This document shows positions 1 through 8,171 of a DNA stretch of 40,954 nucleotides, piece after piece (within the stretch, counting starts at the first letter, position 1; every line of letters begins with the position of its first letter). The notes below the pieces were generated by a model. It was not told the DNA's origin, ran no database searches, and worked only from the letters and a program-made list of their open reading frames with translations. The stretch is from Anaerolineae bacterium (GTDB taxonomy: Bacteria; Chloroflexota; Anaerolineae; 4572-78; J111). Both the position numbers and the translations under genes were made by a program. The DNA is taken from positions 1 through 40,954 of the forward strand of contig JAFGNV010000010.1 of the NCBI GenBank assembly GCA_016926805.1, written 5' to 3'.

Positions 1-506
1 TCTGGTGAGTAAGAGAAATTCAGCGAGTTGGCCCGGGGTTGGTCATTGCGATACCAAATATCATACGAGACATCCAACTGGGTGATGGTTGAACCGGTGT
101 TGTTTTGCAGGCGCAGGATGATCTCGCCAGGGGTAAAATCGGTACCCCCAGGTTGCACGCCGAGAATCGTGTTTCCGCCGACATCGAAGGCATAGACTCC
201 CCCAGTGGTGACCCCACCTGCTGACGGCCCTCTGGCAAAATCGCCGGTGGTTTGGGAGTCGCCAAACAACAAATCCCCATCCGAGAGGCCGGTGACGCTC
301 CAAATATCCGAATCCAGTTGGCCCACGCCGGGATTTGGATCGAAACCACTGCCGGTAAAGCCAGTAAATTCTTCGGTGAAGGGAATGGGGCCGTTGGCCC
401 GGGTTTCCAACGGTAAGCCAAACAAAAAACCGCCGCTCAAGATGATGAACATCAAGATAGCGGCGATTTTGGTCAACCAGCAATGGTGGCGGCAGGCAAC
501 CCTCAT
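1..506 (-). CDS. Secreted protein of unknown function, 3' part off the left edge
   Basis: Reading the reverse strand from the ATG at 506-504 gives 168 open codons to the window edge. The frame begins MRVACRHHCWLTKIAAI, followed by a hydrophobic stretch (ILMFIILSGGFLFGL), a classical export signal. The mature part is rich in Gly, Asp, Thr and Asn, with phrases such as LDSDIWSVTGLSDGDLLFGD and GGVYAFDVGGNTILGVQPGG. It ends near a YDIWYRNDQPRANSLNFSYS segment. I recall this style from extracellular beta-sandwich proteins of environmental bacteria, sometimes fused to nuclease or lamin-tail modules, but I cannot name a family. A strong ribosome-binding sequence (GGGAGGAA) lies 6-8 bases before the ATG, which fixes the start. 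The two longer open frames overlapping it are shadows. The C-terminus is missing because the window stops. Confidence 0.8.
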   Translation of the reverse strand, partial: MRVACRHHCWLTKIAAILMFIILSGGFLFGLPLETRANGPIPFTEEFTGFTGSGFDPNPGVGQLDSDIWSVTGLSDGDLLFGDSQTTGDFARGPSAGGVTTGGVYAFDVGGNTILGVQPGGTDFTPGEIILRLQNNTGSTITQLDVSYDIWYRNDQPRANSLNFSYSP

Positions 507-629
507 GATTATTTTTCCTCCCTCTGAACTCGGCCCTATTAACCCTGAACTTTAAAAGATCAATACGTGCATCTCATTGCAAAAAATTATGCGAAATGAA
601 AAATTTAGGGACATCCGCGTATTTACTCT

Positions 630-658
630 GTAGGGACAGAATATTATTCTGTCCCTAC
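630..658. repeat. Perfect extragenic palindrome (14-bp arms, 1-nt centre)
   Basis: The left arm GTAGGGACAGAATA at 630-643 is exactly mirrored by TATTCTGTCCCTAC at 645-658. It sits between two divergently transcribed genes and is not followed by a T-run on either strand. It therefore looks like a dispersed palindrome rather than a terminator. Confidence 0.75.
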
Positions 659-708
659 CCCAAAATATCGAGATGATACGAAATTAGCCTGGATATTGCC
701 GGATAGGT

Positions 709-737
709 TTGCTTCCGTGGTTAAAGTTTGGTAATAT
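709..737 (+). promoter_or_regulatory. Promoter of the Nudix-DUF2344 pair
   Basis: TTGCTT (709-714), a 17-base spacer and TAATAT (732-737), with TGg directly before the -10 (extended -10). The expected start of transcription falls inside the palindrome at 738-753. The ribosome-binding site GGAGGGTGAGG precedes the ATG at 768. Confidence 0.55.
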
Positions 738-753
738 CCGGTCACTTGACCGG
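738..753. promoter_or_regulatory. Palindrome over the transcription start (possible operator)
   Basis: CCGGTCA-CT-TGACCGG is a perfect inverted repeat with 7-base arms. It begins at the base after the -10 hexamer and covers the predicted transcription start. That position fits a repressor site, but a small 5' hairpin in the mRNA is equally possible. Confidence 0.4.
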
Positions 754-767
754 CGGAGGGTGAGGTA

Positions 768-1223
768 ATGGCTAATACGGTTTATCCCGACGCGCCACGG
801 GTAGCCGTTGGGGCGGTGGTAATTCATGAGAAAAAGGTGCTGCTGGTGCTGCGCGGCCAGCCGCCCGCCGAGGGGAAATGGGCTATTCCCGGCGGCAGCG
901 TAAAACTGGGGGAAACGCTCCAGGCCGCGGCCGAACGGGAGATGCTGGAGGAAACCGGTTTACGGGTGAAGGCGGGCGAGGTGATTCATGCGTTTGACGC
1001 TATTGTGCGGGATGAGGCCGGCCATATCCAATTTCACTACGTGATTTTGGATTTGCAAGCCGAGGCCCTGGACCCCGTCCAGGCTCCGCGTCCCGGCGAT
1101 GACGCCCTTGAGGTTGGTTGGTTTGATCTGGCCGAATTGGATGAACTGGATATCCCTGTCTCTGAAAGCACTTACGCCTTATTGCGACAAAGGTTGGTTG
1201 AGCTGATAAATGACCGATCCTAA
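768..1223 (+). CDS. Nudix hydrolase
   Basis: This 151-aa protein is a single Nudix domain, a family that hydrolyses nucleoside diphosphates linked to another group (ADP-ribose, dNTPs, sugar nucleotides). The full Nudix box is present at residues 43-65: G43, E49, then R57-E58-M-L-E61-E62-T-G64, which binds the catalytic metal. The first residues lead straight into the core strand (RVAVGAVVIHEKKVLLVLRG), a layout common in ADP-ribose pyrophosphatase-like and MutT-like members. The substrate cannot be read from the sequence. Its end overlaps the next gene by 14 bases, so the two are cotranscribed and probably translationally coupled. The start is supported by GGAGGGTGAGG six bases upstream. Confidence 0.93.
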   Translation: MANTVYPDAPRVAVGAVVIHEKKVLLVLRGQPPAEGKWAIPGGSVKLGETLQAAAEREMLEETGLRVKAGEVIHAFDAIVRDEAGHIQFHYVILDLQAEALDPVQAPRPGDDALEVGWFDLAELDELDIPVSESTYALLRQRLVELINDRS

Positions 1224-1893
1224 CCAGGCCCCGCGTTATCGTTTGCGGTTGACCTTTGCCAAAAAGGCGGAGATCAAATATATTGCCCACCTGGATTTGG
1301 CCCTGGCCTGGGAGCGGGCCTTGCGCCGGGCGGAGATTCCGCTGGCTTATTCGCAAGGGTTCAATCCCCGGCCCAAAATGCAGTTTGCCTCCAGCCTGCC
1401 GGTGGGAACCATGGGGCAGGCTGAAATTGTCGATATTATCGTTACCCAACCCGTAGCCCCGGCGGAGGCCCTGGCCCGAATCAGCGCGGCGCTGCCGGCC
1501 GGGATCGAGTTGCATACGGTTGAAGCGATGCCGGTTGATGCGCCAACGCTGCAACACCTGTTGCGCCGGGCGGAATATCGGGTCAAGGTGGAAACAGAGG
1601 AACCGGCGGAAACGTTAGCGGCACGAATCGAATCTCTTCTGGCTGCTTCCACCGTTGTTCAGACTCGCCAGCGCAAGGGACGAGAAGAAGAGATTGACCT
1701 GCGACCCTGGTTGCACGAGCTTCGTCTGGTAGGGGTGGTTGGGGGCGTGGCCAACTTATTGATGTGCCTGACCGCCGGGCAATCCGGCAACCTGCGTCCC
1801 GCCGAGGTTTTAAAGGCGCTTCATCTGGCCGACAACTGGGCTGAAATCGAACGAACCCGTCTCATCTTTGCCGATCTTTCCCCGCTTGACTGA
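1210..1893 (+). CDS. DUF2344 / radical-SAM-linked protein
   Basis: The 227-aa protein matches the DUF2344 family (the 'radical SAM-linked' domain). Its N-terminus carries the family signature KYIAHLDLALAWERALRRAE, then PLAYSQGFNPRPKMQFASSL. In many bacteria this domain is fused to, or encoded beside, a radical SAM protein of the TIGR03960 type. Here it stands alone and no radical SAM gene is in the window. Its biochemical role is not established. The start codon lies within the last codons of the Nudix gene (14-base overlap), so translation is likely coupled. The family assignment is firm. A functional link to the Nudix enzyme is only suggested by the shared transcript. Confidence 0.85.
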   Translation: MTDPNQAPRYRLRLTFAKKAEIKYIAHLDLALAWERALRRAEIPLAYSQGFNPRPKMQFASSLPVGTMGQAEIVDIIVTQPVAPAEALARISAALPAGIELHTVEAMPVDAPTLQHLLRRAEYRVKVETEEPAETLAARIESLLAASTVVQTRQRKGREEEIDLRPWLHELRLVGVVGGVANLLMCLTAGQSGNLRPAEVLKALHLADNWAEIERTRLIFADLSPLD

Positions 1894-1945
1894 CTCGGTT
1901 ATCTATCGAAAATCATCCCCTGGACTTCTCTTAATTCAATTCCTA

Positions 1946-1954
1946 TGTTATAAT
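1946..1954 (+). promoter_or_regulatory. Extended -10 promoter of the 2026 gene
   Basis: TGtTATAAT with a perfect -10 hexamer at 1949-1954. No good -35 is seen at the normal distance, as expected for an extended -10 promoter. The leader to the ATG at 2026 would be about 65 bases. Confidence 0.5.
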
Positions 1955-2025
1955 CTTATGTAATCTTCTTATGTCACCTTGAGGGTGAGATAGCTCTCAG
2001 TTTGTTGAAGGAAAGGATGAGTCCA

Positions 2026-3009
2026 ATGAAGATCCACTTGTGGCGTTTTATGGTTATGGTGGTCATTGTGGGGATAGCCTTGTTGACGGTTAGCGGTCAG
2101 GTTTTAGCCCAGGAGCCGGAGACGGTCAAACTGACCCACCCAATGGAGGGAGTGGAGGTATCCGGGGTGATTATGATCGCCGGCACCGTTGATTTCCCGG
2201 ACTTTATGAAGTATGAGTTATTTCTCAAAACTGGCAACCAGTTGATCTGGGCGGCGACCGTCTATGCCCCGGTAATCGATGGTAATCTGGCCCGTTTAGA
2301 TACCCGAACCTTTCCTGATGGGCTGTATCAACTGGTCGTGCGCACGGTAAAAACCGATAGCAACTACGAGGAGTATATGGGACCGGGATTTATCATCGCC
2401 AACAATTTGGGCGCCCCCCAGCCATACCCCGAGATCGAGTCGAGCTTGCTCTATCCACCCGTAGCAGGTGCGCTGGCCCGGATCAGAAATTGCAGCGGCG
2501 ACGACCTCAGTTTTACTTATGGTAGCCCGGTAGGTTTCTGTAGTGCGGACGATCTCTGGATACCGTACAAAAACCAGTTCAGCCCAATATGTCCTTATGT
2601 GGACCTTCTGCTGATTCCTTGTGAATATCGAGGCACCGCGATTGGCAAGGGACAACCCCGGGGCGCTTCTTATGGCTTTATGGCCGAGCAGGGCAAGATA
2701 TACGAGCTGACTTACTCCGGTCGTGATAGACTTTACATTACCGAAGTTAAGGGTGAGGAAATGATTACCGTTGCCGCTGCTGGTGTTCAACCCACCGATG
2801 CGGCAGCCGCAAGCCAGGAGGTCAAACCGGCACCGGCTGCGCCATCGGCAAGTGAGGCAACCCAGGATACTGAGGAAATGTTGCCGGTATCCGGCCAGGG
2901 ACGCGCCTCCAATGGGCCGTTTATGGCCGTGGCGTCGGGGCTGCTGCTGTTGCTGGTGGTGGGCGGCGTTATTGCGGCATGGAAACGCGGACGTCCGGCA
3001 GAAGATTAA
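2026..3009 (+). CDS. Exported surface protein with sortase-like C-terminal anchor signal
   Basis: From the ATG at 2026 the protein is 327 aa. It starts with MKIHLWRFMVMVVIVGIALL and a signal-peptidase-like end (VSGQVLAQEP). An upstream TTG (2002) and ATG (2017) are also in frame, but AAAGGA at 2012-2017 is best spaced for 2026 and the signal peptide starts there. The first half resembles an Ig-like domain (THPMEGVEVSGVIMIAGTVD). The second half has four closely placed cysteines (IRNCSGDD, GFCSADD, SPICPY, IPCEYRG) that could form disulfides outside the cell. A Pro/Ala linker leads to LPVSGQ, a 20-residue hydrophobic stretch and a KRGRPAED tail, the three-part layout of a cell-wall sorting signal with Ser in place of Thr. 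It could instead be simply membrane-anchored. Function unknown. Confidence 0.8.
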   Translation: MKIHLWRFMVMVVIVGIALLTVSGQVLAQEPETVKLTHPMEGVEVSGVIMIAGTVDFPDFMKYELFLKTGNQLIWAATVYAPVIDGNLARLDTRTFPDGLYQLVVRTVKTDSNYEEYMGPGFIIANNLGAPQPYPEIESSLLYPPVAGALARIRNCSGDDLSFTYGSPVGFCSADDLWIPYKNQFSPICPYVDLLLIPCEYRGTAIGKGQPRGASYGFMAEQGKIYELTYSGRDRLYITEVKGEEMITVAAAGVQPTDAAAASQEVKPAPAAPSASEATQDTEEMLPVSGQGRASNGPFMAVASGLLLLLVVGGVIAAWKRGRPAED

Positions 3010-3036
3010 GGTTTTAGCGGTTAAGATTGATTGCTA

Positions 3037-3197
3037 CAGGACTTACGCAAACATGTCATTTTGAACGACCAGAGGGGACCAGGGGGAGCGAAAAATCCCT
3101 AAAACCGGGTCTTACCAGCGAGGTTCTGGGAGATTCTTCACTTCGCTTCAGCCGCTCCGCTTCCAAGTTCCGTTCAGAATAATATGCGTAAGTTCTG
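3037..3197. mobile_element. MITE-like element with terminal inverted repeats
   Basis: CAGGACTTACGCA (3037-3049) is mirrored by TGCGTAAGTTCTG (3185-3197) with one mismatch. Pairing resumes further inside (ATTTTGAACG against CGTTCAGAAT). The 161-bp unit has no coding capacity and is flanked by TA on both sides, as in elements that duplicate TA on insertion. I recall similar ACTTACGCA ends on small elements in cyanobacteria and Chloroflexota, but cannot check this here. No matching transposase is in the window, so it would be non-autonomous. Confidence 0.65.
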
Positions 3198-3210
3198 TTA
3201 TACAAACAGT

Positions 3211-3240
3211 CAGGGCAAGAGTTTATCTTGCCCTGGGTTG
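3211..3240. terminator. Probable bidirectional terminator
   Basis: CAGGGCAAGA (3211-3220) pairs perfectly with TCTTGCCCTG (3226-3235) around a 5-base loop. It lies immediately after the stop of the helicase gene on the minus strand. GGTTGTTT follows on the plus side and ACTGTTTGT on the minus side. The T-runs are short, so termination strength is uncertain. Confidence 0.55.
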
Positions 3241-3241
3241 T

Positions 3242-6200
3242 TTAAAAGAGTTTCAGTTGAGCCGACTCATCTTTTCCCTTCTCTTTAGCCTTTTTACGAC
3301 CGGCCATCCGTCTGAGTTCCTTCAAAGTGTTCTCGATGTCATCGAGAAAACGAGAGGGAGCGTTCTCCTGGCGGCGACCGAACAGATACCTGCTTTTTGC
3401 CTGCGTTAAAATAAGCCTCTGCTGCGCCCGGGTCATTCCCACGTAAAAAAGACGGCGTTCCTCTTCGATGTCCGACTCTTCATCGCCGTGCTGATAGGGC
3501 AGCAAACCTTCTTCGCAGCCAACAATGAAAACCACCGGAAATTCCAACCCCTTGACCGCGTGCAGAGTCATCAGGGTGACCCGATCCGCGCGGGGGTCGT
3601 AGGCATCCGTTTCTTTTTGGAGTGCGGTTGATTCCAAAAACTCGCCCAGGCGGTTGTCAAAGGGAACCGCTCGCCGTTTTAACTGTTGCAGGCGCTCGCT
3701 GCTTTTTTCTGTAACAGGTAGGCTCGATTGTTCGGCCAAAAACTGCTGAACTTGTTCAATCAGCATCGACGCTGGCGTGACGGCGCTCTCTTTAATCCCG
3801 GCCAGAAAGGAGGTCATCGTCTGTACCTGTCTTTTCGAGGCCACCTGCTCCAGATGAAAGGTGTTGTTGGAATTATAAAGGAACCACAAACAGGCCAGGA
3901 CCGTTCTGATGTCTTTATGCTCAACCAGCGGGGTTTGCCCAACCGTCTGATAAGGAATCCCGGAGCGTTCAAACGCCTCAAGCAAAGGCTGGCTTTGGCC
4001 GCTTAGCCGGTAGAGCACGGCAACGTCGGCAAAAGTAAGCCCGGCCAAACCATCATCGTCGCTCACTCGCGCTGAATCGATGGAAAAATAACTGGTGCCT
4101 CCCACCATTTTCTCGATTTCGTGCACGGTATACTCGGCCTCGGCTTTATCACTGGGCGCGTGGTACACATCAATTTTGGTTTTGTCCACAAAATCGGACC
4201 AGATTTTTACCCGCTCCCTGGCCGGACTTTTTTCGATCACCTGGGCCGAGGCGTTCAGAATAAGCTGGCTGGAGCGGTAATTCCGGCTCAGATGCAGGAT
4301 TTTGACCGGGGCAAAGTCCCGGCTGAAGTGGTGGAAATATTTGGGGGTTGCGCCCCGAAAACCATAAATGGCCTGGTCGGGATCGCCGATGAGACAGACG
4401 TTGCTGTCGGGCGCGGTTAGCAATTGTAACAAACGATATTGGGCCAGGTTGACATCCTGAAACTCGTCCACCGAAATCCAGCGGAAGCGCTGCTGGTAGA
4501 TTGCCTGGACATCGGGCCGGGTTTCTAGAAGCTGAACCGGTTTGAAAACCAGATCGCCAAAATCAAATAATCCATTTTCTTGCAGCGCTTGCTGATAGGT
4601 TTGATAGATGTCGACCAGGGCGGGTTCAACGACGTCCGGGGTCAGCAGTTGGCTTTTGGCCATGGAGATGTCGTCGAGACGATGGTTGAGGTCACGGGTG
4701 TTCCATTTCGGATAACATTGTTTCAGTAACGTTTGGCGCTCTTGCTCGCTGCAAATGGCAAAATTGGGCGGCAGACCAATCTGCTCCCCGGCCTCGCGTA
4801 GGAGCATTGCTCCCAACGCGTGAAAAGTTTTGATGACAATTCGTTCCGCTCGCTCCGCGCCAAGCAGATTTTTCAGGCGGGCTGCCATTTCTTCGGCGGC
4901 TTTGTTGGTAAAGGTGATGGCCAGCACGGCCTCCGGGGCAACGCCTTGCTCGTCGATGAGCCGGGCGATGCGATAAGTGAGGGTGCGCGTTTTGCCCGTG
5001 CCCGGCCCGGCCACAATCACCAGGCGCGAGGCCGGGGCCAAAATGGCCGCTTGCTGCTCCGGGTTGAGACTGGCCAGGAACCGGCTCGACAATTCAACCT
5101 CGGGCGCCCGGTCGTTGTCAAGCACCGCGGTTCCAACAATCGCTGCGGTTTCGGCCAAACCGGGGGCGGGACGCCCGGCCAGAGTCTCCACTTTCAGCGG
5201 TTGTCCGGCGTTCTCAGACAAGGATGTATTCGATGAGGTTTCCGCGGCAAAAAAGCTCAATTGCCCCGTTGAGACATCATCTTCCTGCGGGTCGAACAAT
5301 TTGATCACGCCGGGCTGGCCGTCAAACCCGGCGATGGGCCGGACTTGACCGACTCGCATGCGCCGGACGCCTTCGGCCAGGCGCGCCCCGCCCACCCGTT
5401 CGATCTCTTCCAGCGGGGTATCTTGCAAAATTGACAGTTCTGGCCCTAATCTGGTCAGTAATAACTCAAATGCTTGCTGCACGGTTTTGGAGTTGGGGCC
5501 AACCCCGTGAATCTCGCCCAATACTTCCGGCAGCGGGATCAGGCTGGTAAAGCGGTGAGGGCGCGGCGGAATCCCGATAGGCCGGTCGGCCAGGGTCTCC
5601 ACCCGGTGCAGCACTCCAACTGTAACCGGTTTGCCACATTCAGAGCACAGCCCGTTGTGGGCGATGGTCACTTTTGGATCCCAGTTGATGTTGCATTTGC
5701 GGTGGCCGTCGTGGTGGTATTTGCCTTCTTCGGGAAAGAACTCGATGGTTCCCAAAAATTGACTGGGATCGCCGGATTTGAGAGCGTCAAAAAAGGCCGG
5801 GTAAGACAGTTCGGTGTTGAAGACATTGGCCTCGCGGGCCAGCTTTGGCGGGGAGTGGGCATCGGAGTTGGAAACCAGGGTATAACGATCCAGGGCCGAC
5901 ACGCGCCAATTCATTGGCGGATCGGAGGAGAGGCCGGTTTCCAGGGCAAAGATGTGGGGCGTCAAATCCGCAAAACATTCCTCCACCGAGTCGAACCCTG
6001 ATTTTGAGCCGAGCAGCGAGAACCAAGGCGTCCAGATGTGAGCCGGGATGAGATAGTTCTGCTCGTCGATGTCGAGGATGATTTCCAGCAGGTCGCGGGA
6101 ATCCAGCCCCAAAATGGGTCGGCCGTCGGAACGAATATTGCCGATTTTTTCCAGGGCCGCCTGGATTTTTTCCACGGCCTCCAGGGTGGGGGCAAAGATG

Positions 6201-6529
6201 ACATTGTGAATTTTGCGAACTTTGTCGTTTTTCTTGTAAATACTGCTGATTTCTCCGGCCAGGATGAAACGAACCGGGGCCTGGCAGGATGGAGGAACTT
6301 TATTTTTCACGGCCTGGGCAGGGTCATCCTTCAACCGGAAGAGACCTTCTTCGGCGGGTTCCAGTTTGTCCTTCATTTCTTGCAGCCAGCCGGGATGGGA
6401 AATATCGCCCGTGCCGACCACCTGGACGCCTTTCAACTGCGCCCATTGGGACAGGTGTTCAAAATCCAGGTCTTTACTGGTGGCGCGGGAATAATGGGAA
6501 TGGAGGTGAACGTCGGCCACAAATTTCAT
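3242..6529 (-). CDS. Endonuclease Q-like PHP nuclease fused to UvrD-type DNA helicase
   Basis: This 1095-aa protein joins two DNA-repair enzymes. Residues 1 to about 420 match endonuclease Q. There is a PHP metal site at the start (ADVHLHSHYSRATSKDL), then GTGDISHP, AGEISSIYKK, IGNIRSDGRPILGLDSRDLL, IPAHIWTPWFSLLGSKSGFD and NSDAHSPPKL, a Cys-rich zinc site near residues 275-300 (HRKC, LCSECGKP) and a helix-hairpin-helix segment (GEIHGVGPNS). EndoQ nicks DNA 5' of deaminated bases and abasic sites. From about residue 490 follows a superfamily 1A helicase with Walker A AGPGTGKT, DEFQDVN, GDPDQAIYGFRGA, RNYRS, TLHAVKGLEF and YVGMTRAQQR, so all motifs are intact. I chose the ATG at 6529 because GGAGGATG sits six bases before it and the PHP motif follows at once. 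An ATG at 6562 adds 11 residues. The fusion suggests nicking and strand unwinding in one polypeptide. That is inference. Confidence 0.92.
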   Translation of the reverse strand: MKFVADVHLHSHYSRATSKDLDFEHLSQWAQLKGVQVVGTGDISHPGWLQEMKDKLEPAEEGLFRLKDDPAQAVKNKVPPSCQAPVRFILAGEISSIYKKNDKVRKIHNVIFAPTLEAVEKIQAALEKIGNIRSDGRPILGLDSRDLLEIILDIDEQNYLIPAHIWTPWFSLLGSKSGFDSVEECFADLTPHIFALETGLSSDPPMNWRVSALDRYTLVSNSDAHSPPKLAREANVFNTELSYPAFFDALKSGDPSQFLGTIEFFPEEGKYHHDGHRKCNINWDPKVTIAHNGLCSECGKPVTVGVLHRVETLADRPIGIPPRPHRFTSLIPLPEVLGEIHGVGPNSKTVQQAFELLLTRLGPELSILQDTPLEEIERVGGARLAEGVRRMRVGQVRPIAGFDGQPGVIKLFDPQEDDVSTGQLSFFAAETSSNTSLSENAGQPLKVETLAGRPAPGLAETAAIVGTAVLDNDRAPEVELSSRFLASLNPEQQAAILAPASRLVIVAGPGTGKTRTLTYRIARLIDEQGVAPEAVLAITFTNKAAEEMAARLKNLLGAERAERIVIKTFHALGAMLLREAGEQIGLPPNFAICSEQERQTLLKQCYPKWNTRDLNHRLDDISMAKSQLLTPDVVEPALVDIYQTYQQALQENGLFDFGDLVFKPVQLLETRPDVQAIYQQRFRWISVDEFQDVNLAQYRLLQLLTAPDSNVCLIGDPDQAIYGFRGATPKYFHHFSRDFAPVKILHLSRNYRSSQLILNASAQVIEKSPARERVKIWSDFVDKTKIDVYHAPSDKAEAEYTVHEIEKMVGGTSYFSIDSARVSDDDGLAGLTFADVAVLYRLSGQSQPLLEAFERSGIPYQTVGQTPLVEHKDIRTVLACLWFLYNSNNTFHLEQVASKRQVQTMTSFLAGIKESAVTPASMLIEQVQQFLAEQSSLPVTEKSSERLQQLKRRAVPFDNRLGEFLESTALQKETDAYDPRADRVTLMTLHAVKGLEFPVVFIVGCEEGLLPYQHGDEESDIEEERRLFYVGMTRAQQRLILTQAKSRYLFGRRQENAPSRFLDDIENTLKELRRMAGRKKAKEKGKDESAQLKLF

Positions 6530-6590
6530 CAAAACATCCTCCGGGGGAGCAATTTGGTCCACGGTGAGGCGTGATAAAGATTTACAGCGT

Positions 6591-6619
6591 ATTTAACCAT
6601 GCAATCCGGGGTTTGCCAA
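6591..6619 (-). promoter_or_regulatory. Promoter of the EndoQ-helicase gene
   Basis: On the minus strand TTGGCA (6619-6614), 17 bases, then TTAAAT (6596-6591) preceded by TGg. The leader to the ATG at 6529 would be about 55 bases. Confidence 0.5.
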
Positions 6620-6636
6620 TAAACCCCCCTTGAATT

Positions 6637-6665
6637 TTGGTTGAGCGTCGCCAGGGTGGTATACT
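6637..6665 (+). promoter_or_regulatory. Promoter of the 6677 gene, nearly leaderless
   Basis: TTGGTT (6637-6642), 17 bases, TATACT (6660-6665) preceded by TGg. The ATG at 6677 is only 11 bases past the -10 and has no Shine-Dalgarno, so the leader would be about five bases or less. Confidence 0.5.
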
Positions 6666-6676
6666 GTGCCGCAAAG

Positions 6677-7372
6677 ATGGATGAACTGAGGAGTCAATTG
6701 GCTGCCGAGACAACACCTGGAAATGTCTCCATCAAACCCGCTCCCTGGCATCTCAGGGGGAATGGGTTTATGGTGGGGTATTGGTTTCCCAGAGCATTTA
6801 TCCTGGAAAATGGCTTTATCCCTGCTCGCCTGGTTGACAGTTTTTGGGGAGGGCCAGGTGTGGTGATGCTGGTCAACTATCATCACTCCGAAGTGGGGCC
6901 TTATCAAGAATTACTCTTTATGCCAGGCCGGTTTCGCTACCAGGGGCGGCGATTCAGCTCGATTACCAAAATTTACGTGTCAACATGGGCCAGTGTGGTC
7001 AACGGGCGTCACCATTGGGCCATTCCCAAGGAAATGGCCAACTTTGCCTGGCAAACCCAGGATAGCGTGACCCATATTCACCTGAGTCGGGAGGGGTATC
7101 GGTTTGCCAGCTTTGCGTTTAAAACGTTGGGGCCAACTTTGTCCGTAACATCTGCCCTCATCCCGGCAGACTGGCGCACGCTGTGGCAATCGGGCGATGC
7201 TCACAGTTTATTTACCCGACTCCAGGGCGTCGGTAGAATTAAGATGGCCAGGCTCTTGCATGCCCAGATTGATCCAGATTTTTTCCCTGATATTACGCAA
7301 GGCCGTTTGTTAGCGGCGGGCAAGTTTACCCATTTTGAGATGACTTTCCCCAAAGCCAGTACATCGCTGTAG
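6677..7372 (+). CDS. Acetoacetate decarboxylase-like protein
   Basis: The 231-aa product follows the acetoacetate decarboxylase-like (ADC) fold family. It shows APWHLRGNGFMVGYWFPRAF, then VMLVNYHHSEVGPYQELLFM, GRRFSSITKIYVSTWASVVN and HHWAIPKEMANF. These segments line up with the family core, where a Lys near the IPKE region forms a Schiff base in true decarboxylases. Many members are not decarboxylases, and the substrate cannot be told. A TTG at 6641 would add 12 residues, but it lies inside the promoter, so 6677 is the better start. The SDR gene begins 10 bases after its stop, and the two are probably one transcript. A shared role in modifying a lipid or keto acid is only a guess. Confidence 0.8.
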   Translation: MDELRSQLAAETTPGNVSIKPAPWHLRGNGFMVGYWFPRAFILENGFIPARLVDSFWGGPGVVMLVNYHHSEVGPYQELLFMPGRFRYQGRRFSSITKIYVSTWASVVNGRHHWAIPKEMANFAWQTQDSVTHIHLSREGYRFASFAFKTLGPTLSVTSALIPADWRTLWQSGDAHSLFTRLQGVGRIKMARLLHAQIDPDFFPDITQGRLLAAGKFTHFEMTFPKASTSL

Positions 7373-7382
7373 GTTAGAGTTT

Positions 7383-8171
7383 ATGAAAATTGATCACACG
7401 CGAATTGTTCTCACCGGGGCGGCGTCGGGGATTGGCCGCGTCTTGCTGAACGAATTATCCGCCTATTCGGCGCAAATTGTTGCGGTCGATGTCGATGAGA
7501 CAGCTCTCCAGACCACTCTTGAGTCGATCCCATCAAATCGAGCTATCATCACCCCCTACCTGGCCGATCTATCTCTGGCGGCCAGGGTGGATGCGCTTTT
7601 TGACCAGGCCCTGGCCGTGATGGGCGGGATTGATTTGTTCATCGCCAATGCCGGTTATGCCTATTACGAAAAAATCGAAACGCCGGATTGGGATCACATT
7701 GTCAAGATTTTTCAACTCAATGTTTTTTCGACTATTTACACGGCGGAGAAAATGCAGGCGCTTAATGCAGATCGCCCGTATAAAGTAGTGATGACGGCAT
7801 CGGCTGTTGGCCACGTATCGCTGCCCGGCTACGCCATCTACTCGGCCACCAAAGCCGCCCTGCATCACTTTGCCGAAGCGTATCGCTTTGAATTAAACAC
7901 CCCCCATGCGTTGATGTTGGTTTATCCCATTGCCACCCGCACTAACTTTTTTGATACTGCCGGAAATAAAGTGCCGGTGCCCTGGCCCAACCAGTCCGCC
8001 GAAACCGTGGCCCGGGCCACCATCAGCGGGATTGAGCAAGACCGGGTCTCTGTTTACCCCTCCGGTATGTTTCGGCTGTTCCGGTTGCTTGAGCGGTTTC
8101 TGCCTTTCTTGCGAAAAGCTTTACATAATTGGGAGAATCGCCGCTTTCAGCGATGGCTGGCCAGCCGTTGA
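7383..8171 (+). CDS. Short-chain dehydrogenase/reductase (SDR)
   Basis: This 262-aa protein is a classical SDR. It has the nucleotide-binding turn TGAASGIG at the N-terminus, DVD after the second strand (suggesting a preference for NAD), NAGYAYYEKIE, and the catalytic Y153-S-A-T-K157 with a Ser earlier in MTASAVGHVS. The C-terminal part (RLFRLLERFLPFLRKALHNW) is amphipathic and Arg-rich and could rest on the membrane, as in several SDRs acting on lipids. Substrate unknown. It follows the ADC-like gene by 10 bases and ends the transcript. The next convincing terminator lies at 8712, belonging to a separate RNA. Confidence 0.92.
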   Translation: MKIDHTRIVLTGAASGIGRVLLNELSAYSAQIVAVDVDETALQTTLESIPSNRAIITPYLADLSLAARVDALFDQALAVMGGIDLFIANAGYAYYEKIETPDWDHIVKIFQLNVFSTIYTAEKMQALNADRPYKVVMTASAVGHVSLPGYAIYSATKAALHHFAEAYRFELNTPHALMLVYPIATRTNFFDTAGNKVPVPWPNQSAETVARATISGIEQDRVSVYPSGMFRLFRLLERFLPFLRKALHNWENRRFQRWLASR

